Assembly: GCA_035771165.1 (NCBI GenBank)
Contig: JAWNZC010000320.1
Span: 1,778,001-1,842,000 of the forward strand
Reading direction: 5' to 3'
From: Paragorgia papillata
Taxonomy: Eukaryota; Cnidaria; Anthozoa; Scleralcyonacea; Coralliidae
DNA: 64,000 nt
The position numbers and the translations under genes are program-made. Below the pieces are notes generated by a model. The model did no database searches. It was not told the DNA's origin and worked only from the letters and a program-made list of their open reading frames with translations. Positions 55,401-64,000 of the stretch are shown piece by piece (position 1 is the first letter of the stretch; every line of letters begins with the position of its first letter).

Positions 55401-55794
55401 GTAACTTTATGCTCATAATTACTATAATTACTAGCTATTATCATTCATTTCGTTTCTATCCTGCATTCTGATTGGTTAATTCACCTGCAAATAACTGAGT
55501 GCAAATAATGTTATGAGCATGTTGTCATGTGCAGTCACTGCAGTGCACTAGCAATGGCGCTGCTACTGCAAATAATTTTCATAAACATGGCCGCTAGTTC
55601 TTCTGGTCTCTTCAGCTATCCGAGGAAATAATTGAGAGTATTTGGAAGCATTCATAATGACAATGTACTTTAGAAAAGAAATAGTTAAAAGGAAGATTTA
55701 GTGAGATAAAAAGCAACACTCGTGCCATCTCTAACTTCAGGCATTTCAAATTTTTAACTATTTTATGAATGATAAATCAATTATTGAACTCATC

Positions 55795-56325
55795 TATCGC
55801 AAAATATCATGATTTGTCAGTGTCTCGCTACAAGTTATTTGCCTCTGCCTTCCGCATCGGCAAATAACTAGTAGCTCGCCACTGAGAAATCATGATATTT
55901 TGCTCATGACAAATCATGATATTGATAATTATTATTCAATTTATTTTTATCTTCCTTTTAATTGGTTGAGGGACCGCTACGTCACCTGCAAATAACTGCC
56001 TACAGATAACAGTCTGCTCATGCGTATTAGTCGGAGATGTTGTTTTGCAGCAAATAATGTTCTACTCATGCGTGTTACACTCAATTTCGGCAAACGTGAA
56101 TCGCTCGTTCAGCCAAGCTGGAAAGAAATTTAATGAATGGACAATTACAGGTAAACAATATGTCAAATAAAAAATAAATCGAATAATAAAACAATTATTG
56201 AACTCAGTTTTCACAAAATATCGTGATTTGTCAGTGTCTCAAGGCATTGGCAAATAACTGATCTGCTTGCCACTGACAAATCATGATATTTTGCTCAACC
56301 TTGTCCAATAATTGTTAATTCATTT
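55795..56325. repeat. Two related palindromic repeats (CAAATAACT family)
   Basis: At 55,795-55,930 and 56,185-56,320, ATTATTGAACTC-x-CAAAATATC(A/G)TGATTTGTC and its reverse complement ACAAATCATGATATTTTGCTC bracket GGCAAATAACT words. The pair are diverged copies of one fold-back repeat. Confidence 0.65.
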
Positions 56326-56763
56326 CTGCAATACCCGTATCTAAACCACTTGAATAAGAGCTCTGGGTGATTTTTAAAATGAAGAGATTTTTACGGGAGG
56401 CCTTTATTCGAGCATGGCCTTTATTGGATATAGGGCCTTCTTCTTTTAAGATACAAATTAAATAGTCACACCATTTTCTTAAAATCAGGTTTCAAAATGA
56501 TTATGAGAAAACTAGGGGACCGATACTATTCGCGCTGAGCATTTATTTCCTTGAGCATTTATTTCCTACTCTATTTGAGTAGGCTCTCTCGGGAGGAAGG
56601 AGAGCTTGCCCGCACGCCATGCAATTTGCATTTACACCCCTTGCTTAACCCGACCCATTTAATTAATTAACTAAGCAGAATTTATTAACCACAAGTTTTA
56701 TCAAGAAGCGATAGTGGGTGAGCAAAATGAATATCAAGACTATCAAGGACTTGTCTATGGCTA

Positions 56764-57367
56764 CCGTATTTTCTGGGCGATAACCCACACAGTTTATAAC
56801 CCGCACAGCAACAAAAATGTCACTTTTGGAAAAATAAATCAGCGTATTACCCACACCATCGGATAACCCGCAGCTGCTAATAATAGGTTTGGGCAAGGGA
56901 GCACACCAGACTGACTTGTAATTCTTCTTTGTTCTTCGGTGTTCCTTCATTTATATTCAGCCATTTTGAATAATGCAGTATATATCATTAGTGTATCGCA
57001 GGCACGGGCTACAGAGCCAAAGGAAACCCGAGTGCATTCCGAAAATGAAATAACCAGGCTGTAGCCTGCGATACGCTAATGATTATACCGCATTATTCAA
57101 AATGGCTGAATATAAATGAAGGAACGCCGAACAAAGAAGAAGAAATACAGGTCAGTCTGGCGTGCTCCCTTGGTTTGGGACCACAAAATTAAAAAAAAGT
57201 ACAGTACCAGTAGTTGAAAGATGAAAGTAGATCCTTGGTCTCCAGTCTTCGTGATGGTGGCGTCTTAAGAATTCAACAGATTACCCGCACCACCCTATTA
57301 CCTGCACTAATTATGTTTCCTAGCAAAATTAAGAGATAACCCGCGGGTTATCGCCCAGAAAATACGG
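56764..57367. mobile_element. 604-bp TIR element with TA duplication
   Basis: CCGTATTTTCTGGGCGATAA at 56,764 and TTATCGCCCAGAAAATACGG ending at 57,367, flanked by TA. Internal direct words (ACCCACAC, ACCCGCA) occur near both ends. A second inverted pair lies inside (see next entry). No transposase. Terminal pattern and TA suggest a Tc/mariner-pogo-type or related MITE. Confidence 0.75.
56893..57172. repeat. Palindromic element nested in the 604-bp element
   Basis: CAAGGGAGCACACCAGACTG ... TCAGCCATTTTGAATAATGC is mirrored by GCATTATTCAAAATGGCTGA ... GCGTGCTCCCTTGG. Arms are about 115 bp, the spacer about 50 bp. Confidence 0.75.
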
Positions 57368-57369
57368 TA

Positions 57370-58870
57370 TATGTTGAAGTCTTATTTTTGTATCCGACGT
57401 GTCGGTGAGAGATCATGAGATAATTCACTGAGTTGTGGATGCAAGCTGTAGTGAGCGCACTAAACGTACTAGACTGGAGAATTGAAAATATGTTGGTCTG
57501 GCAAGTTGGTAAATCAACATAATTTTGAATAACAACAGGGTATTTCACAGATTATGCTCGGAGTCAGAAATTTATCAGTAAAATTACAAGTATCAAACAC
57601 GCATGTGTTGCTGACAAGAACAGCCGTGATTGCATATCCTAGACATTGCTGTAAATTACATACATACAGCATTAGAACTTTGAGAACTCGATCATCAAAT
57701 ATACATTTAGTTCTGTCAAATTACTGTAAATACGGCCTATTAATATTCCCATGATCAGGCCGTCAAAGTCGAAAATTGGTTGCACAAGTATAAATATCAC
57801 CAGGTATAAATATTAAATTCAAACAACTTCGAAGTAACAATAAATATTCACTTACAGAGTATAAGGATAAATAGCTCGAAAAACTGTGAATGAATCTGGG
57901 ATGTTGACACTCAAGACTCAAGACTCAAGAGATAAAATATCTGTTAACAGAATCCCAATGCTGTGGCAATGACAACTATTGTTTTGCAATCGAAAACAAT
58001 GAAAACTGAAGAGCCATTGTGGTGTTTGTTTACTTTACATATTAAATTGACCAATCATAATTCTCGGCTGTCCGAGAGTGATCAAAATAACCAGGGCTTG
58101 CAGGCAGGCTCTCTTTTCCTCTTCCTCTTCTCTCCCCCGAGAGCCTGCAACGCAGGCTACTATTCAAGCTTTTACAGTATTGCCATAATTATATTTAGTC
58201 GGTGATACAGGGATTTTTCATCTATATCGTTCTCTTATACTAGCAGTTGTTTCACTATTAAATTTGCTGCGCGACAAAGTTTTCTGATGCATTCCATACC
58301 ACTCTTTTTATCTATAATTCCGCTATATTCGCCCCGGTTAGTGTGGTAGTGCTGTTGGTTTGCACCTGACTATAAAATTGTTCAGAATTCCAAGTCGTTT
58401 TGATTTCACCTCAAATCAAAGTTGATTAGCTTCAAATTCAAAGTCACATTTTCTCTAATTTATTTATTTACAAGCTTTGCCAAAAATGGCAGGGAAGTCC
58501 CACAGAGCTTGTGTCTCCATTACGGGATCCCCAAAATACAAAATTAATATGAAAAACATTAAAAAATAAATATAAATAGTAACTTCTAACCTAAGACTCG
58601 TGAAGACATAAATTATCAGCACATTTTAACAAGAAGACCGGACAGAGGACGTTTTAAAAGTTTGTGGAGTTTCAACATTGTATACGTGTTCAGTTGCGTG
58701 CTGGTAGTATTCTAACAGTTTAGATTTTTTTTTTAATTGTAGATAATGGAAGGGGAACTGGATAGGAAACTTAAAACCAAACCGGAAACGATGTCGCATT
58801 TTGGTGGTCCCACCTGGCTAAAATCAGACACTACTCAACTTAAGTATATTACAGTTATTACACTATTGTT
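57370..58870. other. No recognised gene
   Basis: AT-rich. CAAGACTCAAGACTCAAGAG at 57,913 is a short tandem repeat. GCAGGCTCTCTTTTCCTC ... GAGAGCCTGCAACGCAGGCT at 58,100-58,160 is a small palindrome. ACAAGCTTTGCCAAAAATGG (58,471) with TTTATTTATTT before it resembles a LINE 3' tail on the minus strand, without coding sequence. Confidence 0.4.
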
Positions 58871-59298
58871 TAATTTCAGCAATAGCTGATCGCATGTGGG
58901 ACCACCCGTAACCTGTTTAACCTGAATGTCAGGCCTTTATTTGTTCCCACCTTCCGCGAAACCCAGCAGCGCCGGCAGAGGTGTGGGCGAGCGAGAAGGT
59001 GAGAAAAATAAAGGCCTGAGGAAACTCTTAACAAAACTGTGGGGACTCCGTCCATCTCATGGATGGGAGCTCTGATTGACTGACTAATTGAAGTAAGGAT
59101 TTTGATTGGTTCATTCAGATAAACAACTTGCCCAAAGGTGCACCGTCCCGGTGCACACCGTGACAAGGTCATCGCCATTTCTCGAATCTGTTTATCGTGT
59201 ACGTTTCTGTGACCAATTCATTCATTCATTTAATAATTTATTATGTTGGAAAATCAAACCATAGAAGGATTTTTCGAAACCGCTTTGTTAAATTCAAA

Positions 59299-60446
59299 GC
59301 AGGCGTTCTGTTCTGGGGGAAAGGTTTGAGAGGGGCAGCGGAAAGAGGCTTGAGAGGGCGCCGGTGGAGCGCGCGCGAGAGGCGAGAAGAAAATAGGGGG
59401 GGGGGGGGGCGGGGGAAAAATTGGGGGGAAAGGCGAAGGAACGCCTGCCAAAATCCTATTCATAAACGAGACTTTTGTGTCCAAAACCTTCGGTTAAATT
59501 CCCATTGGTTCATATGCGTATTGGCGTCAACACTCCGTGAGTCCTCAATGAAACCTGTCAACACACCGTAAAAGCTTTCAAACCAAACACTTCTCAGTCT
59601 GTTCGTAACTTCACCTTCGGATTGCTGCGATTGCGCGGATTTCATCTGCTTCCTTTGGCCAGGACTTCGGTCTGGTGAAGAAACTGACGTTGGCAAAAGC
59701 CGTTTCACGCGAGTGTTCTCTTCATCACCAACCATTGTCATCGACGAAAACTGTGGATGCATCTTGTTTACAGCAGCCTTCAGTTCCATAAAATACTTAG
59801 CGAAGTTTCGCATCCTTCTACCGCAGCTTTTACATACGCGATTTGACAAGTTCGGATCTCGAGAAGCATCGATTCCAATAGATTGACAAAACGAGGCTAA
59901 GACAACATTTTCACGGTCAATTTCATCTGCGGTATTAAACCTGAAGGAGGCAACTCTTTTCAGTGGAAAACTGCACTGACATACCCGACAGAACTGATTC
60001 GGAGTAGGAGCATTTCGAGGTCTTCCTAAGCGCGATTTTGTTATTTTCTCCGGAGTAGCAGTTGCACTACCCAGCGCGAGACCCAGCGCGCTCATCCCTC
60101 AACTGTGACAATGACAATTATGCCTTTAGTAATTGTAATTAGCAATTCCCGCGAAAAACCATCACCTATGGCGAGGCATGTTCACGCTCAATCAACGTTT
60201 ATTTCCGGAACTGTTTTTCATTGGTTATTTGAAGAGGTGTTGATTATAAGTTCCAGTCAAAATTGTCTCGTTTATGAATAGGATTTTGGCAGGCGTTCCT
60301 TCGCCTTTCCCCCCATTCCCCCCCCCCGTATTTTCTTCTCTCCTCGCTTTATTTCTTTCTCGCCTCTCGCGCGCGCTCCACCGGAGCCCTCTCAAGCCTC
60401 TTTCCGCTGCCCCTCTCAACCCTTTCCCCCAGAACAGAACGCCTGC
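59299..60446. repeat. Long inverted repeats flanking the ZAD-like gene
   Basis: GCAGGCGTTCTGTTCTGGGG ... AAAATCCTATTCATAAACGAGAC (59,299-59,471) is mirrored at about 60,266-60,446 (GTCTCGTTTATGAATAGGAT ... AACAGAACGCCTGC). Arms are about 170-180 bp and contain G/C homopolymers that differ in length. They bracket about 800 bp including the gene below. This could be two MITE copies in opposite orientation or the ends of one element. Confidence 0.8.
59460..60095 (-). CDS. ZAD-like zinc-finger protein, probably truncated
   Basis: 211 codons from ATGAGCGCGCTGGGTCTC. After a basic patch (KSRLGRPRNAP) comes FCRVCQCSFPLKRVASFRF, then VVLASFCQSIGIDAS and NRVCKSCGRRMRNFAKYFME. CxxC ... CxxC spacing with an intervening helix fits the zinc-finger-associated domain (ZAD) that mediates dimerisation in arthropod and other invertebrate DNA-binding proteins. 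The rest (SSPDRSPGQRKQMKSAQSQQ) is charged and low-complexity, with no further fingers. The last residues (FWTQKSRL) lie in the inverted repeat, so the natural C-terminus may have been lost or lie in another exon. A donor-like GTAAC near the end of the unique part is possible. It could be a host gene fragment or cargo of the flanking repeats. Confidence 0.5.
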   Translation of the reverse strand: MSALGLALGSATATPEKITKSRLGRPRNAPTPNQFCRVCQCSFPLKRVASFRFNTADEIDRENVVLASFCQSIGIDASRDPNLSNRVCKSCGRRMRNFAKYFMELKAAVNKMHPQFSSMTMVGDEENTRVKRLLPTSVSSPDRSPGQRKQMKSAQSQQSEGEVTNRLRSVWFESFYGVLTGFIEDSRSVDANTHMNQWEFNRRFWTQKSRL

Positions 60447-60466
60447 TACGCAGGCTAATTACAAAG

Positions 60467-60575
60467 TGATAACATAACATATTGGCTGATTAGTGATTAA
60501 ATGTCCCTCAAACCTCCCTCGGCTTTCGGGTACATTTAATCACTAATCAACCTATATGTTATGCTATTACTTATA
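60467..60575. repeat. Palindromic repeat
   Basis: GTGATAACATAACATATTGG and TTAGTGATTAAATGTCCCTC are mirrored by GGGTACATTTAATCACTAAT and TATATGTTATGCTATTAC. Short fold-back element. Confidence 0.65.
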
Positions 60576-60750
60576 AATATATACAATATAAGTGACCATA
60601 AAATCTATAACAATACACATGAATAATTTAAATATATAAAAATTTAGCGTAATTTAGGATAATTAGATATTAAAAATCTATAAAAACTAGTTTTTGCACA
60701 TTGCCGGAATAAAAGAAAGTCTAAACCTGTCAGTACGTGTTTTGGGCAGA

Positions 60751-61278
60751 TTATACTGGTGACAGATTATACTGGCGACACTGCCTGAGGTTGTACTTTG
60801 CCAGATGTCTAGGAGGCATAAGACTAAAAAGTCTATGTGATGGGCTGGAGATAGTCTTAAACAATTTATACAAGGTTGTTAAACTAAACCGATCTAAGTT
60901 AAGACTATACGTTTTTCCTGGAGAAATTATTGAAAGTGCTCTCTTCTGCACTCTCTCGATGTCGTCACACAAATACTGATGCAAAGCATGGTGAAAGACG
61001 GGCGAGCTATATTCAAGGACTGGCCGAATGGTCGTACAGTATAAGTTGATGATGTCATCTAATGGCATACCAGCACGTTTCAGCAAAACCAAAAAGTACA
61101 GGCGCTTATTCGCCTTCTTTATAGATTCTGTAATGTGATTGCTCCACAATAAGTTGCTAGAAATATTAAGACCCAATATTTTTGCGCTGTCTACCACTGG
61201 AAGGACCTTATCACCAACTGTAATGGGATCAAAAGCATGTTTTTTCCTGCTAAAAAATTGTGCTGTTGGTGTAAACAT
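60751..61278 (-). pseudogene. LINE reverse transcriptase C-terminal fragment
   Basis: 175 codons on the minus strand: KILGLNISSNLLWSNHITES, KKANKRLYFLVLLKRAGMPL, then IRPVLEYSSPVFHHALHQYL and CDDIERVQKRALSIISPG. This is the thumb and post-RT region of CR1/L2-like LINEs. The frame is intact but the catalytic RT part is missing upstream, so it is a 5'-truncated copy. It ends near the expected LINE 3' end (60,751), followed on the element strand by GTCTGTATAAT-type sequence with a few direct repeats (ACTGGTGACAGATTATACTGG). Confidence 0.8.
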
Positions 61279-63155
61279 TCAAAATACACAATAGCACGGC
61301 CTCGTCGTTTTGTGGAATTCTCAAAGAAAAAGACTTCAGATAATGTTGGTTACGATGATAAGGTTGAGCTTTCCTAAGACTTCAATTTTGTAGTGACTCG
61401 GTTAATTCCGTATTGTCTTTACAACGTAGCATTAACAAATGGTTTTTCTACGTTGTCAACAGTCACGATGGTGCGAAGATTCTTTTTGGGACTGCAGGCA
61501 TTTGGAAAAGCTTTATATATTTGATATAAAATTAGATTGTTTAAACACGTATTCATTGTGTTTTCTCATTAAAGTCCCTAATACTCTGAACTGTGCGAAC
61601 CACGAATATGTGAAAATTAGCTGGAGAAAGTGATTTATTGAGACCCATGCATCCCTTTATTGATATTTTCCCGTGTTCAAATGGAATAAACCAAATATTA
61701 AGAACCAGTACGAAATATAAGTATATAACATATGCTATTTGCATATGTACAAGTACATGTTTATCCTTAGCTTTTGTAATTATGGGATTGAATCTCAAAT
61801 CAAGCCCTTCTGTTCACAACGTCAGTTTATGTCTTTACACTGTTTTGAATATTTGATAAACAAAGAAAAACCTTTTAATTCAGACGCTATCTTCAGATGC
61901 AGATTAATTAATCTGAATGTCAGAAGTAATTAATTTATATTAGTTCAAGATCACGTCAGTTTTCTTTGATGTACTGCGGTTGCTTATTTATAATAGTTAC
62001 TCCCAACCATGCATAAGTCAAGTTAATTGCCCCGTGCTAATATAATTTAGCCTGGGGCAATTAACTTGATTTATACGTGTTTAGGAAATTAAAGGTTAAT
62101 GGTCACCAATGTCATAAACGATTTATCATCACGACCGAAGTGTTTTTTAGACAACCTCTGTGATAACGAACTCAGTATCTCAGTTTTCTTAGGTGACCTC
62201 GGTGATCTTGAACTAAGTAGGTTAGTTACCTCAACATCGGTAAGGCCCTCGGTAAATAACTGACGTAGTTACCTCAGGTAACTAACCTATACTTAGTATA
62301 AATACACCGATGATTATAGAAAATCATGCGCACTGATTGGTCGAGCTACTTCGGACTAATTCTCGATAATCACCTACAACGTTTATTCAAAATGGCTCCA
62401 GCCAATTTGTCAATGCTACAGACGAAGTAACAATTTCAAAGAATGTTTTTCCTAAAAGTACAAAAATGTGTATTCATTTCATCACGGTTATTATTCACTG
62501 ATATTCACCAATAATTAAGTATAATGTAAGTCTGGTCATTTTACATGTCTTATAAGTTTTCGTAGAAAATTTTAGCTTAATATACGACTGCTGCTTTTTA
62601 CGGTTTTTAGAGTTAGAGTTTTCAATTTTGTTAAAGTGCGTATGAAACGTATATTAAGTCTGTCTTATTTGAAATAACATTTAAAATGCCTGACAAAGTA
62701 ACATCTTTCGCAGTTTCTCGTTCCCTTGCTTCGTTGTTAAGATATTTTAGTTTGTTTGATAGGCAAATTAAACAACTTGATGTCTATAACATAGCGGAGG
62801 TTATAGACCATTTTAATAAGTGTAAACTATGCCATTTTCCGCCATTGACGTTATTTTCAGCTTTTTGAATACATTGAAATAGGGTGAAAATTACGTATTC
62901 TATATATACTTATTGAAAGGGTCTATAGACCTTCTTCTTTTGTGTGTATATAAATTAGTCCTTATGACCTCGTTTTAAAGTAAAAAAAACTTCATAGGGG
63001 CTAATTTATACACAATTTGTGGGTTTCACCGTGCATGTTTCATTTAAAATTTTAAGCTTTCGGCTAGTAAACTCGGCTGGTACATTTAATTTATTAATCG
63101 CCATGCAAAGCTTCAAACAATATATTTGTTTCTTAATTCGTCGGTCATTTTTGAG
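61279..63155. other. No recognised gene; one hairpin
   Basis: AT-rich. AAGTCAAGTTAATTGCCCC (62,017) and GGGGCAATTAACTTGATTT (62,054) form a hairpin. GGTTAGTTACCTCA / TGAGGTAACTAACC words at 62,219-62,290 form another. The short frames here have no motif. Confidence 0.45.
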
Positions 63156-63159
63156 TAAG

Positions 63160-64000
63160 GTCCATACCTTTGCTATAATATACTGGACCTAATCATAACT
63201 AACATTCCCCAATATTATCAAAAGGACAATCTACAATCTTTTTCCCCTTTTGGATTGTCGGATCACAATGTCTTGTTGTTAACCCCGAAGGATAGACCTA
63301 CTTCTGCCAACCGTAGAAAAATGATTTTAAAGAGAAATTTAAGTGTAGCTCGGAAAAATGAACTTGGTCGATATTTGAGCTCAATAAACTGGGACATAAT
63401 TGATTCAGGCAAAACTTGTGAAGAAAAACTCTCCTTTCTGGAGGACATTATCAAAATCGGATTGGATTTTATTATGCCAATTGATAAAGTGAAGTTTCAC
63501 CCTAAGAATGCCCCCTGGGTCACACCTAATTTTGTTTACTTAATCAAATGTCGACAAAAGGCTTTTCGAGACCAGGACAGTGCCTCTTTCCGACGTTATC
63601 GCAATCTCGTGAACCAAGAGAGGAAAAAATTACGGAGTAACTATTTTTCCAGTAAAGTTGAGAATCTTAAGAATGCAAAGCCATCTGCCTGGTGGAAGGA
63701 ATTGAAAAAACTGTCTGGTATGCAAACCCCTACGCAATCTGAGAATTTGATCTCTCAATTACATATTGACAACATCGATAAAGAGAATTTATTGGATATT
63801 GCGAACAGAATCAATTCAGCGTTTGTGGAACCTATGCAAGAATATCAACCTCTCCAAGACAACCCATTCACCGACACAATAATTGGCCCTGACTATGAAT
63901 TCACAAATATTACAGAAATCTCAGCATATAACATCCTCAAAAAAACTTAATGTCCGGAAAGCTAGTGGCCCCGATGGAATTTCCAATTGGATCCTAAAAG
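63160..64000 (+). pseudogene. APE-type LINE ORF2 fragment, runs off right edge
   Basis: From about 63,165 the frame reads YNILDLIITNIPQYYQKDNL, then SPFGLSDHNVLLLTP, where SDH is the last catalytic motif of the apurinic-type endonuclease. The linker follows (WDIIDSGKTCEEKLSFLEDI, KFHPKNAPWVTPNFVYLIKC, SAWWKELKKLSGMQTP). At 63,939-63,945 an A7 run shifts the frame; one base over it reads LNVRKASGPDGISNWILK, the first RT motif, at the window edge. The 5' part (most of the endonuclease and ORF1) is missing. The element is L2/CR1-like and could pair with the family at 60.8 kb. Confidence 0.8.

Overview
The window is eukaryotic genomic DNA: AT-rich, with spliceosomal introns, many simple repeats and a dense load of transposable elements. 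The families present (BEL/Pao, a tyrosine-recombinase retroelement, GIY-YIG Penelope-like elements, RLE and APE LINEs, KDZ-type and tnp2-type DNA transposons, many palindromic MITEs) suggest a marine invertebrate, most likely an anthozoan cnidarian such as a coral. That assignment is an inference. No ordinary host housekeeping gene is recognisable.

The centre of the window (21.6-53.8 kb) reads as a four-level nest, and each junction can be read in the sequence. Level 1 is a PAT/Ngaro-type tyrosine-recombinase retroelement (21,598-53,759) with split direct repeats A1 ... B1-A2-B2. Level 2 is a roughly 2.4-kb Helitron-like insert placed exactly between A and T in the YLDD codons of its reverse transcriptase. 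It ends in CTAG and carries a cysteine-peptidase-like fragment and an RPA-like fragment. Level 3 is a BEL/Pao element in that peptidase frame, with identical 239-bp LTRs, a GTAT target duplication, PBS, polypurine tract, gag, protease and pol. Level 4 sits in the BEL leader between PBS and gag: a 19,462-bp DNA transposon (29,902-49,363) with an 8-bp target duplication (CATATAAC), imperfect gap-free inverted termini of about 119 bp, and three 21-bp subterminal iterons at the same distance from both ends. Its 10-exon gene (30,071-39,543) encodes a protein of about 1,490 residues with zinc fingers, a SWIM motif, a SAP-like segment, a KDZ/HMGXB3-like transposase core and a C-terminal DSH cysteine-peptidase-like domain. 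The right half of the element holds about 16 copies of a 186-bp satellite and no convincing gene.

Left of the nest (1-21.6 kb) are a partial tnp2-like transposase on the edge, a LINE reverse transcriptase split by a MITE, an RLE-type LINE 3' end, two Penelope-like copies arranged head to head beside a long GTCA/TAAC microsatellite, several copies of one dispersed repeat family, and fold-back palindromes. Two weak candidate exons (14.6 and 18.7 kb) are the only possible host coding pieces. Right of the nest (53.8-64 kb) are MITE-like palindromes, a 604-bp TA-flanked TIR element, a ZAD-like zinc-finger gene between long inverted repeats, a LINE RT C-terminus, and an APE-LINE fragment running off the right edge.

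Several otherwise good frames are broken by a one-base change in a homopolymer. Assembly error is therefore a live explanation for some of the apparent pseudogenes.
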